The position numbers and the translations under genes were made by a program. DNA of 64,000 nucleotides from Pelagadaptatus sp034112445 (GTDB taxonomy: Bacteria; Pseudomonadota; Gammaproteobacteria; Pseudomonadales; Cellvibrionaceae), in assembly GCA_034112445.1 (NCBI GenBank), contig JAWUVI010000008.1, forward strand, positions 40,297 through 104,296, read 5' to 3'. Positions 36,857 through 44,905 of this stretch are shown here, in pieces. The notes beneath the pieces were generated by a model that worked only from the letters and a program-made list of their open reading frames with translations, did not search any database and was not told the DNA's origin. Numbering within the stretch: the first letter of the stretch is position 1; each line of letters begins with the position of its first letter.

Positions 36857-37138
36857 ATGAGCACTAAAGTTATAAAATTTAAACCAACCATGAGCGATAA
36901 AGAAATCATAGCTATCATCTCGCCTGCCATTGATAAGTACTGCCTTACAATGAGGGATGATGATGTTTGCCAGCTTAAAGATATCGCCGGCGCATGTGTG
37001 TGGGGTCAGCTGCGAACCAAGGCAAACCGAATCAAAGCAGGCAAAATCTTTTCTGCTCTTGTTAGAAGTGGTGAGTTTACACTGCAACAACAAGAGATGA
37101 ATCCTGCCGGATCTCACACTTACAAACTGATTTTATAG
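36857..37138 (+). CDS. Hypothetical small protein upstream of the integrase
   Basis: The protein has 93 residues, starting at ATG 36857 (MSTKVIKFKPTMSDKEIIAI) six bases after GGAG. The helical core (KDIAGACVWGQLRTKANRIK, AGKIFSALVRSGEFTLQQQE) might be a small DNA-binding fold, but I cannot assign a family. It lies 110 bases before the integrase gene, in the position where excisionase-like or regulatory genes often occur. Confidence 0.6.
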   Translation: MSTKVIKFKPTMSDKEIIAIISPAIDKYCLTMRDDDVCQLKDIAGACVWGQLRTKANRIKAGKIFSALVRSGEFTLQQQEMNPAGSHTYKLIL

Positions 37139-37145
37139 AGCGATC

Positions 37146-37191
37146 AACCCGACGACTCGACGCTTAAACAGCGGTTTCAATTCGTCGGGTT
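37146..37191. repeat. Inverted repeat upstream of the integrase gene
   Basis: AACCCGACGA (37146-37155) and TCGTCGGGTT (37182-37191) form a perfect ten-base inverted repeat with a 26-base spacer. The overlapping word CCGACGACTCGACG (37149-37162) is the exact reverse complement of 32068-32081 near the recombinase. It could be an operator, a weak terminator or part of an attachment or replication region. Confidence 0.55.
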
Positions 37192-37247
37192 CGTCACTAA
37201 CCGACCCTTAATTTTTAAATATCACATTAAGTTGTGAGGAGATTCCT

Positions 37248-38411
37248 ATGCCTAAAATTTTACTTAGCTCGCAATTTATCAAGAGCAGCCTAACCTGCCC
37301 CAGTGGCAAGAAACGTATTGAGTTCTGTGACACAGCCTTTCCAGGTCTCTACATCGAAGTCCGCTCAAGCAACGAAGGCAAAGGCACCTATTACCTTCGC
37401 TATAAAAATAACCACCGTAAGACCTGCCATCAAAAACTTGGTCGCACTTACGAAATCACATTGGGAGAAGCCCGTAAAAGAGCCAAGAGTTTGAAGGCTG
37501 AAATACTTCTCGGAGCTGATCCTAGAGCTGAGGCAAAGCGCAAGAAATTAACCCCAACCTATAAGGAGTTCACCACTGACCAATACATACCGTACGTCAA
37601 AACACGCAAGCGATCTTGGGACAAAGATCAAAGTATGTTGAAGCGGATCATCCCCGTCTTTGGCGATTACCGTCTAGATGAAATGAAACGCCTGCAAATA
37701 CAAACTTTCCATACAGCGCTTAGGGACGACGGGTTATCAGCAGCAACTTGTGATCACCACATCAAGTTAATTCGACACTCTCTTAACCTAGCCGTTGAAT
37801 GGGAACTTCTTGATAAAAATCCCGCTGACAAGATTCCGCTGTTTATGGAAGACAACAACAAGGAGCGTTATATGACAGACGTTGAATTGAATAGACTTCT
37901 TAAGGTTCTTGATAGCTATAGCAACCAAACGATATCGAAGCTGATGTTGTTTCTGCTATCCACAGGGGCGAGACGAAGCGAGGCATTGAAGGCGAAATGG
38001 TGTGATGTCGACATTGATACGCGAACGTGGCGCATACCGGCGGCTAACTCTAAGAGCAAAAAGATTCACGCAAAACCGCTCAATGAGAAGGCCTTAGAAA
38101 TATTGGCTCAACTAAAGGAGGAACAATCGAGCGAGTATTTATTCACCAATATAAAAACCGGTAAACCGTACGTAAATGTTAACAAGCCTTGGTATAGCAT
38201 TCGGAAGGCAGCAGGAATGCCAGAGTTGAGGATGCACGATTTGAGGCACAACTATGCGTCGATGCTGGTTAACGATGGACGGACTCTTTACGAGGTGCAG
38301 CACATCCTCGGCCACTCGAATCCGAAAGTGACTCAGCGATACGCCCACCTCTCAACAAAAACTCTGCAAGAAGCGTCTGAAAGTGCGTCCCTACCCCTCG
38401 GCCATGCTTAG
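37248..38411 (+). CDS. Tyrosine-family integrase
   Basis: This 387-residue phage-type integrase has an N-terminal arm-binding DUF4102-like domain (FCDTAFPGLYIEVRSSNEGK, ITLGEARKRAKSLKAEILLG). A core-binding SAM-like domain (residues about 105-195) is followed by the catalytic domain. Its Arg is in STGARRSEALKAKW (about residue 241), the HxxR box in MHDLRHNYASML (about 331), and the nucleophile Tyr in VTQRYAHLS (about 365). Start is ATG 37248 behind GAGGAG. It closes the element on the right, so an attachment site is expected just beyond 38411, but I found no matching direct repeat. Confidence 0.95.
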   Translation: MPKILLSSQFIKSSLTCPSGKKRIEFCDTAFPGLYIEVRSSNEGKGTYYLRYKNNHRKTCHQKLGRTYEITLGEARKRAKSLKAEILLGADPRAEAKRKKLTPTYKEFTTDQYIPYVKTRKRSWDKDQSMLKRIIPVFGDYRLDEMKRLQIQTFHTALRDDGLSAATCDHHIKLIRHSLNLAVEWELLDKNPADKIPLFMEDNNKERYMTDVELNRLLKVLDSYSNQTISKLMLFLLSTGARRSEALKAKWCDVDIDTRTWRIPAANSKSKKIHAKPLNEKALEILAQLKEEQSSEYLFTNIKTGKPYVNVNKPWYSIRKAAGMPELRMHDLRHNYASMLVNDGRTLYEVQHILGHSNPKVTQRYAHLSTKTLQEASESASLPLGHA

Positions 38412-38996
38412 TAAAATCGGCCCAGAGCGGGCCACTCTGGAGAACTCGCCGACCATGCCCGCTTGGGTGTGGTTGGTGGGGTTCGCCTATTTTTTTTGCT
38501 TATGAAGGAGTGTTCAATGGGAGACAATGCAATGGTGGTAGGCTTGAGAGTCTCAAATTAACCCACAAGAGACGTTCGAGTTTATGATCTATACTGGCTC
38601 AAGATAACCCTTAGCGGTCACTGAAACATCTTAATATCAACCAGAGATAGGGCTCCAAGGTGTTCTAATTAACTGTTAAATGGCGGCTAGAAGGAAAAAG
38701 AGTATTAGTTTTAGTCAGGGAGAATTTTCCACTGTCAGGCAATCAGCAACAAGGAATGCGCTGCTTCATAAAATATAGTTTCGTTCCTTTCGCTCTGTTC
38801 TGAGCTTTCTAGTATTTAGCAAAGTTGGCGCAGTGACAAAGCGTCCTAATAATTAAGTGTGGTTAAACTTGCGCTTCACATAGTTTACTTGCGGAGCAAT
38901 GAGCGTTGCCACTTAACCAGTTTAAGCAATCGGACGCAGTAAACTGCGCCGTTGTTAAAAGCGTTAGCAGTCAAAAATAACTATTGGAGAACGACC
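38412..38996. other. Intergenic region after the integrase, with a dispersed repeat
   Basis: No gene is visible. The copy of the dispersed repeat at 38555-38622 (TTAACCCACAAGAGACGTTC onward, ending ACCCTTAGCGGTCAC) is a close match to the copy at 39519-39572 plus 39740-39759. It lacks the small transposable element inserted there. The rest shows no structure I can name; a right-hand attachment site may lie here. Confidence 0.55.
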
Positions 38997-39383
38997 ATGC
39001 AGAAAGAAAAAAAGCTCGAGTATTTGAGCGTAGCGCTCTATGTGTTTGGTGCCATTTTTATTGTAGGCGTCCCGGCAATGATGATGGTAATTTGGCCTTC
39101 CGGTTGGAGTTGGTCTCCGGCACAACCAGAATATGAACAGATGATCATGGGCATTTATATAACTTTGGGAATATTTTTAGTTCGTGCTGCGAAAGATCCA
39201 ATGGCGAATGCGAGCCTCATCTGGTTTACCATTTGGTCTAGTATTGTTCACGCAGGAATCATGCTTGCTCAAGCCATCGTCGATGAAACCGAGCATGCAA
39301 ATATGTTGGGCGATATTCCGGCGTTATTTTTGGTTGCTTTTGTACTTTGGTATTTAATGCCTAAAAACGATGGTGCGCACTAA
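38997..39383 (+). CDS. Four-helix membrane protein, DUF6632-like
   Basis: This small inner-membrane protein of about 128 residues has four predicted helices (YLSVALYVFGAIFIVGVPAM, MIMGIYITLGIFLV, FTIWSSIVHAGIMLAQAI, LFLVAFVLWYLM). I use ATG 38997 (MQKEKKLEYL), seven bases after TTGGAGA, rather than the frame start at 38952. It resembles the uncharacterised DUF6632 group from memory. No role is apparent from its neighbours, which are repeats and broken genes. Confidence 0.65.
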   Translation: MQKEKKLEYLSVALYVFGAIFIVGVPAMMMVIWPSGWSWSPAQPEYEQMIMGIYITLGIFLVRAAKDPMANASLIWFTIWSSIVHAGIMLAQAIVDETEHANMLGDIPALFLVAFVLWYLMPKNDGAH

Positions 39384-39432
39384 TAGACTGCTAATCGGGT
39401 AGCCAAGGATATCTAACCCTCAGCCCCCACAA

Positions 39433-39572
39433 CACTTTAGTGGCGTAGTAACTTTGGCCATTTGAGCAGAGGCAATCTGTCTTTTATTGGCACTTTTCTG
39501 CCGAAGAGGCAGAGGTTCAAGTTAACCCATAAGAGACGTTCGAGCTTATGATCTATACTGACTCAAGCAACC
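39433..39572 (+). repeat. Dispersed repeat, composite copy interrupted by a small transposable element
   Basis: The first part (39433-39520) matches 44458-44552 over about 90 bases, sharing TAGTGG, AGAGGCAA, TATTGGCAC and TTTCTGCCGAAG-type blocks. The second part (39519-39572) matches 38557-38605. The matching continues at 39740-39759 after the inserted 167-bp element. Confidence 0.7.
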
Positions 39573-39739
39573 GATACTGTTGAAAAACTATACGACAAAA
39601 ATATTATCGTGCGCAGAAGCCTATCAATTTATTTTTTCAATGCTGAGTTTGGTGATATTCAAAAAATGAAGATGTTTTTAGCTCAGAAAATGATCAATAT
39701 AGAATCTGTCCACTTCCCCCAGAGTTTTTCAACAGTATC
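39573..39739. mobile_element. 167-bp non-autonomous element with the termini of the IS1182-like element
   Basis: The left end GATACTGTTGAAAAACT (39573-39589) and right end GAGTTTTTCAACAGTATC (39722-39739) are inverted repeats identical, apart from one terminal base, to those of the insertion sequence at 48451-50042. AACC (39569-39572 and 39740-39743) flanks both ends as a putative four-base target duplication. The uninterrupted repeat copy at 38606-38609 shows the empty site with a single AACC. No transposase is encoded; a short chance frame runs across it. Confidence 0.85.
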
Positions 39740-39818
39740 AACCCTTAGCGGCCACTCATCATTACTGATGGTTATGACTAAAATAGCTAATTCATCGCAA
39801 TTGACTATTAATTAGAGG

Positions 39819-39917
39819 CCAGATTTACTGGGCCACTTCAGTGTCGATATCGACAAAGAGCGAGTAGAGAAACAGTATCAGGCTGGCCGTAATGTTATTA
39901 TAGGTGATGCCTCAAAC
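39819..39917 (+). pseudogene. Kef-type cation/proton antiporter fragment, RCK domain, first part
   Basis: One frame reads FSVDIDKERVEKQYQAGRNV followed by IIGDASN. This is the start of an NAD-binding RCK/TrkA-N domain as found at the C-terminus of KefB-like antiporters. The membrane domain is missing, and homology stops abruptly after GDASN at 39917. The continuation appears at 40500 beyond the CBS-domain gene, so both fragments come from one broken gene. Confidence 0.65.
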
Positions 39918-40006
39918 GAGACCATTCGCTTTTCTAACCCTATCAATAGGAGGAAGGCCGATGACAAAATGTCCTACTTTATGAAGGACAATAAGCTCAC
40001 TGAACT

Positions 40007-40435
40007 TTAGTTTTTATTATGAATGTATTTTGCTTTTATCATTAACTTTAGAACATCTTTAATTGTGACCAATCCGATAATCTTTTCAGCATCATTAACG
40101 ATTGGAATTGAAGAAATGTCAGCGTTTAAAAACAATTCCACTGCATCATAAATACCCGCTGTTGATTTAAGCACCTTTAGATTTCGCACCATGATTTGAT
40201 GCGCTCGTATATTCATGGCTTGCCTATCTTTTTCCGTTTCAACAATGCCCCCAAATGACGGAGGCATAACCCTAAGAAGATCTCTATCAGAAATTAAACC
40301 ACACAACTCTTTCTCATCATTAACAACCAAAAGATGGTGTAAATGATGATTGGCAAGTATTTCTTTAACCATAATTAGGCTGTCATCCATATGGACTGTT
40401 ACTAATGAGGTGGTCATGATGTCGCTTATATTCAT
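40007..40435 (-). CDS. CBS-domain protein
   Basis: This 142-residue stand-alone CBS pair has first domain MTTSLVTVHMDDSLIMVKEI...HHLLVVND..LCGLISDRDLL and second IMVRNLKVLKSTAGIYDAVE...ISSIPIVND..IIGLVTIKDVLK. CBS pairs usually bind adenosyl nucleotides and regulate partner proteins. The gene is on the opposite strand within the gap that separates the two Kef-antiporter fragments, so its arrival may have broken that gene. Start is ATG 40435. Confidence 0.88.
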   Translation of the reverse strand: MNISDIMTTSLVTVHMDDSLIMVKEILANHHLHHLLVVNDEKELCGLISDRDLLRVMPPSFGGIVETEKDRQAMNIRAHQIMVRNLKVLKSTAGIYDAVELFLNADISSIPIVNDAEKIIGLVTIKDVLKLMIKAKYIHNKN

Positions 40436-40499
40436 AGAAAACCTTTAGAGTTATCGCTATATTCTTTATACAGAACACTTAACTCATACTAGCTTATCT

Positions 40500-40751
40500 G
40501 ATTTTTGGGGGAAGATTAAGCTTGAATCTATTCGATTGATTATATTTTCCATACCCAATTATCTTGATACTATCGAGGCAATAAAGCAGCTCCAGTATGC
40601 CGGTTACAAAGGAAAAACGGCTGGCATTACTCAGTATGAAGACCAAAAGAATATCTTGTTAGAGTCTGGTGTTGATGAGGTCTTTAATTATTTTGCTGAG
40701 ATCGGTGCAGGACTTGCAGAACAAAGTATTCACCTCGTAGACAAAAAATAA
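40500..40751 (+). pseudogene. Kef-type cation/proton antiporter fragment, RCK domain, second part
   Basis: The frame reads DFWGKIKLESIRLIIFSIPN, then YLDTIEAIKQLQYAGYKGKT and further to VDEVFNYFAEIGAGLAEQSI before a TAA stop. It is the C-terminal half of an RCK domain and continues exactly where the fragment at 39819-39917 ends (GDASN then SDFW). A start at 40536 would only encode a truncated domain, so I treat it as a remnant. Confidence 0.65.
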
Positions 40752-41155
40752 GGGGATAGAGACCTTTTTGTGTAATGTTTAAAGTTATGATTTTGGAACG
40801 AATAATTTAAGTGCATCTCCATCTATGCACTTACCCCGTTATATATTTTGTATCAGAGAAAAAGCTGTCTGTTTTTGGCACACTAGACACACTGGCAGTG
40901 CAAGGCATTAGCTGACAAACTCAGGTTAACCCATTTGAGACGTTCATTTAATGATGCCAATGTAATTGCCTCTCTACTGTAAACTAATGGTCATGTGGCA
41001 ATCGGTACGGCAATAACACCAGAAACGAGCAACAAAGTTGCCAGTAAAAGGAAGTCTGTCATAGGAGTGTCCGGTTAAAAAATAAAATGACAGTATAGTG
41101 TTAGGGTGTGAATAGAAAGGAGGGCAGGAGTAAATACATTGTGTTGGTGTCGAGT
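40752..41155. other. Intergenic region with a partial dispersed repeat
   Basis: There is no gene. A short copy of the dispersed repeat (GGTTAACCCATTTGAGACGT) lies at 40924-40943. Nothing else is recognisable before the end of the GGDEF-EAL gene. Confidence 0.5.
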
Positions 41156-43984
41156 TTATTTAAGTTTCCAACTTGGGTCAGGCATCCAATTATTTACCCA
41201 ATCATAAACTTCTGCAGCAGGCATTGGTTTGGATACACCATAACCCTGAGCTAATTTACAGCCAAGTTTAAGTAATTCTGAACCATGCTCAATCGTTTCA
41301 ACGCCTTCAGCAATTACCTCACGTTCAAATGAGTTAGCTAATGCGATGACACCCTTAACAATGTTTAAGTCATCTGGATCTTGCAGCATGTCACGCACAA
41401 AACTTTGATCAATTTTAATCAGCTCTGTTGGTAGGCGCCTGAGGTAAGTCAGTGACGAGTAACCTGTGCCAAAGTCATCTAAAGCAAAGCTGACACCAAG
41501 GTTTATACAAGACTTCATTATTTCTGAAATATGAGAAATGTCTTCTAAAGCACTCGTTTCAAGCACTTCTAATTCTAATCTGTTTGGGTTTACCTCAGGA
41601 TTAACGGCGAGTAATTCACCCAACCGTGTGACAAAGTTATCTTGCTGAAGTTGATAAGCTGGCACGTTGACGCTCATGAGAAAGTCCAAGCCTTGTGCTT
41701 GCCATGCAGAAATTTGGCTAAGCGCGGTAGCTATGACCCATTCACCAATTTCTAAGCTGATTTTTTGATTTTCGATAACAGGTAAAAACTCTGAAGGTGG
41801 CAATATTCCGAGCGTTGGATGCTGATGGCGTATTAAGGCTTCTACGCCTATCACCTTACCTGTAAGCATATTTACTTTGGGTTGATAGTAGAGCACAAAT
41901 TCATTGTTTTTGAAGGCTGATCGAATATCAGCAATTTTTTGTTGTAGATCTTTAATGGCATTATCTTGCTTGGTATCGAACAGATGATACCGATTTTTAC
42001 CTGAGTTTTTAGCGATGTACATTGCTTGATCAGCATGACGCATGAGCAGGTCAGCATCCCCGCCATCCTGCGGGTAAATGGTGGCGCCAATACTGGCTGA
42101 CACATTTAAATCAGTACCTCCGATAGTAATAGGCGAAGCGGTTTCGTGTAAGAAACGCTCTAATACGGGTAGGCAATCTTCAACTTTAGCCAAACCAGTC
42201 AAGACAGCGACAAATTCATCCCCACCGATACGTGAGAGGGTATCTTCATTGCGTAAAACCTCTTTTAATCTCATTGAAATCTCAATTAAAAGTTCATCGC
42301 CAACACTATGGCCATAAGTGTCATTAACCAATTTGAAACCATCTAAATCAATAAATACCACGACCAGAATTTGATTGTGGCGCTGGCACTGGGCCATAGC
42401 ATGACTGAGGCGGTCAGCCAGTAATGAGCGATTAGGTAAATGGGTAAGAGCATCATAATGGGCCATTTGATGCATCTGTTCTTGTTGTATTTTGCTGTGC
42501 GTTATATCGGTGGATAAACTGACATAATTAATGACACGGTCATCAGTGTCTTTCAATGAAGAGATGGTGAGTAATTCTGCATAGAAGTCACCATCTTTCT
42601 TACGGTTCCAAATTTCACCCTGCCAATATCCAAGTTCCTCGATTTGCTGCCACATTGCTTTATAAAACTCAGACTTCTGCTTACCAGAGTTTAGTATTTT
42701 TGGATTTTGACCAATAACTTCTTCACGACTGTAACCGGTGATTTTTGAAAAGGCGGGGTTAGCATCAATAATTGTTCCATCAATGTCAGTAATTATTATG
42801 CCTTCATGAGTATCGCTAAAAACGCGTGCTGACAATTCAAGTTTCTTCTCGTTCTTTTTCTGTTGAGTAATATCAACAATATTAATAGGAATATTTTTAT
42901 AATCATTTATTTTTGTGGGTATAACAAATGAGATGAGGGCTTTGATTTCTTTACCCGCTAAGGATAAATAGTTTGCTTCTGATGAGAAAATTTCTTGTTG
43001 AGTCCAGATGGCAACCAATTCATTAATAAATATTTCAATCGCATCTGCACCAAAAGTACGGTCCATTTTTTTAATAAAATCAGTTTCGCTTTTGGCCTCA
43101 AAGAGTTTTAACGTGGCATTATTGACAGTATTAACCTTAACCATGGCGGCTAAATCCCAAGCCAGATGTTGATTCGCCTGCAAGTGTTCTTTTAAGTTGG
43201 TGATGCCTTGCAAGCGAAATTTTTCCAGTTCGATGTATACAAGAGAAAAATCTTCGCTCCAAATAGAAATTTCAGAGTTGTTATAAAGAGCTTCAAAGCG
43301 TTCTTGACTTTGATTGCGAGAATGCTCAGCTCTTCTTACCAGTAAGATGACAAAAAGAGTTGTAATGCCAGCGAAAAAAACGGTTAAAATAACTAAGCTA
43401 TAGAGATGGGTCTGAATTTTATCATGGGTACGTTTGCTAGTATCACGATAGTCATTTGCTTTATAGTGAGCAAAATCAATCAAAATCTGCATGTTTTGGC
43501 TTAGTAATTTAACATGCATGGCTTCTTTACCTGTGGTGATAGCAGCGGCCAGTCGATCTTTGTTGTTGCGTTTCAAGTCAACAACTTCGTTACGTATGGG
43601 TTTCCAATCGACAAAGGTTTTGTAGGCCAAGTTAATGGTTTCTTTATCCCCAAGAAAACGTTGTTTGATCAACTTGAAATGTTGATAAACGCTATGTTCA
43701 TGTTGTTCAACTAGGGCGATGGCTGTTTCTAATTCAGCTGGACTGGTCGCTAAGACAACATCCTTCATGTATCGGTGCATAGAGATGATGTCGTTGTCTG
43801 CTTTTAATACCGCGACACTGACTGTAAAGGGATGCTGATACATGTTTTCAATGAGTTGAGCGTCTTCTTTATGATCGTTTAAAGTTATATAAGCGAACAG
43901 CAGCAACAGCAAAATCATTATGCTGAACCCTGAAAAAATTAGCGGTATAGAGGATTTTTGAACTGATGGCTTAGAATTAATCAT
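41156..43984 (-). CDS. Membrane-bound PAS-GGDEF-EAL cyclic-di-GMP protein
   Basis: The protein has about 942 residues; start ATG 43984 (MINSKPSVQKSSIP) is preferred to a TTG ten codons upstream. A membrane helix near residue 25 and another near 195 flank a periplasmic helical sensor. A divergent PAS-like region and a clear PAS domain (EGIIITDIDGTIIDANPAFS, about 395) follow. The GGDEF domain has an intact RIGGDEF (about 583), and the EAL domain has GVEALIR, DDFGTGYSS and AEGVE. Both catalytic motifs look intact, so it could make or degrade cyclic-di-GMP depending on input. Confidence 0.93.
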   Translation of the reverse strand: MINSKPSVQKSSIPLIFSGFSIMILLLLLFAYITLNDHKEDAQLIENMYQHPFTVSVAVLKADNDIISMHRYMKDVVLATSPAELETAIALVEQHEHSVYQHFKLIKQRFLGDKETINLAYKTFVDWKPIRNEVVDLKRNNKDRLAAAITTGKEAMHVKLLSQNMQILIDFAHYKANDYRDTSKRTHDKIQTHLYSLVILTVFFAGITTLFVILLVRRAEHSRNQSQERFEALYNNSEISIWSEDFSLVYIELEKFRLQGITNLKEHLQANQHLAWDLAAMVKVNTVNNATLKLFEAKSETDFIKKMDRTFGADAIEIFINELVAIWTQQEIFSSEANYLSLAGKEIKALISFVIPTKINDYKNIPINIVDITQQKKNEKKLELSARVFSDTHEGIIITDIDGTIIDANPAFSKITGYSREEVIGQNPKILNSGKQKSEFYKAMWQQIEELGYWQGEIWNRKKDGDFYAELLTISSLKDTDDRVINYVSLSTDITHSKIQQEQMHQMAHYDALTHLPNRSLLADRLSHAMAQCQRHNQILVVVFIDLDGFKLVNDTYGHSVGDELLIEISMRLKEVLRNEDTLSRIGGDEFVAVLTGLAKVEDCLPVLERFLHETASPITIGGTDLNVSASIGATIYPQDGGDADLLMRHADQAMYIAKNSGKNRYHLFDTKQDNAIKDLQQKIADIRSAFKNNEFVLYYQPKVNMLTGKVIGVEALIRHQHPTLGILPPSEFLPVIENQKISLEIGEWVIATALSQISAWQAQGLDFLMSVNVPAYQLQQDNFVTRLGELLAVNPEVNPNRLELEVLETSALEDISHISEIMKSCINLGVSFALDDFGTGYSSLTYLRRLPTELIKIDQSFVRDMLQDPDDLNIVKGVIALANSFEREVIAEGVETIEHGSELLKLGCKLAQGYGVSKPMPAAEVYDWVNNWMPDPSWKLK

Positions 43985-44190
43985 AGGTGTCGCCAGCAAT
44001 AAGCCCGATACCAAAATAGTCTGGGTGATTAAATTTTAAACAGGTACTATGCATAAGACTATATCTGCGTGGTAAAAGGTAAAGATACTTAGGCCACTTA
44101 GGCACTTCTTTGAATTATAGATGATAATTCCAGTGGTCATTGGGATGTATCGCCTAAGCCGGCTACTAAATTGTTGCCAAACTTACTAAA

Positions 44191-44433
44191 TTGCGGCCAA
44201 GTGTTGCTTCATTCTTAAAAGAAAATTTAAGCAGCTCACTTGATATGTATTACCCCAGTGCTAACCTCCAACAATGTGAGCGAGCAGCCTACTTTTTGAT
44301 TACTTTGTCTGAAGGGACTGTAGCAGTATTTTCAAGACCACATGAGCGTCCAGTCAATCAACAGGACATAGCTGAGTTCGCCGTGAACGCTGTTCTATTA
44401 ACACTGGGTGAGACTAAAGAGACAGTCTATTGA
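44191..44433 (+). pseudogene. Probable C-terminal remnant of a TetR-type regulator
   Basis: An 80-codon frame reads ...QCERAAYFLITLSEGTVAVF, then SRPHERPVNQQDIAEFAVNA. This resembles the ligand-binding C-terminus of some TetR regulators. There is no DNA-binding domain, no good start codon (first codon TTG) and no ribosome-binding site, so it is most likely a leftover. It lies among repeats and broken genes. Identification is weak. Confidence 0.35.
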
Positions 44434-44905
44434 TGTCATAATAGGCATCGATCATTTCACTATAGTGGCTATAGTAATTTTGGCAATATGATTAGAGGCA
44501 ACCCGTCTCCTATTGGCACCTTTTTGCCGAAGGGTCAGAGGTCTCAAGTCAACCCAAAACTGGCAATTATTGGTAGCCTTCAGCCTTACTTTTGGCAGTG
44601 ACGGCACTGAGTTGGTGGCCTTGATTCAGCTGTAGAGGGTTTACAACTCAGCAGTGGCCCAAGCTTGTTTGCCCAGCTAGCGTGGTATTTTTAATTCCAA
44701 AGATTATTTGATTGTCATCATATAAAATATTGTGACGCATAGATTATAATTAAAAGAAGTTGTCGGTTGAGATCGACGACACATCAGGGGTCAGATTTGC
44801 TTAACCACCAGAGTTGCACTTTTGTCTTAATTTAGTACAGTTTATAGAGGCTGCAGAGTCTACATGCATCATCAATTATAAGCCGCGAAGCCTTTGAGAT
44901 TACCT
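44434..44905. other. Intergenic region upstream of pilU, with a dispersed repeat
   Basis: 44458-44552 is the second copy of the roughly 90-base repeat at 39433-39520. Further on, GTCGGTTGAGATCGACGAC (about 44762) is an imperfect inverted repeat, and AGGGGTCAGATTTGCTT (about 44788) looks like a degraded RAYT-element end. The pilU promoter should be within the last 100 bases, but I cannot fix it. Confidence 0.5.

Noticed and set aside
36680..37117. Minus-strand 145-codon frame opposite the integrase-upstream gene
   Set aside because: It overlaps two plus-strand genes with good ribosome sites and shows no family resemblance.
31808..38440. CCACTCTGGA repeated at both ends of the element as an attachment repeat
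   Set aside because: Only ten bases are shared, the flanks diverge at once, and the right copy would lie very close to the integrase end; too weak to call.
27051..38996. tRNA-Asn as attachment site of the integrative element
   Set aside because: No copy of the tRNA-Asn 3' end is seen near the integrase or elsewhere in the window, and intact unrelated genes lie between.
39609..39815. 68-codon frame over the small transposable element
   Set aside because: It runs across the right end of the 167-bp element into repeat sequence, has no ribosome site and resembles no family; it is a chance frame.
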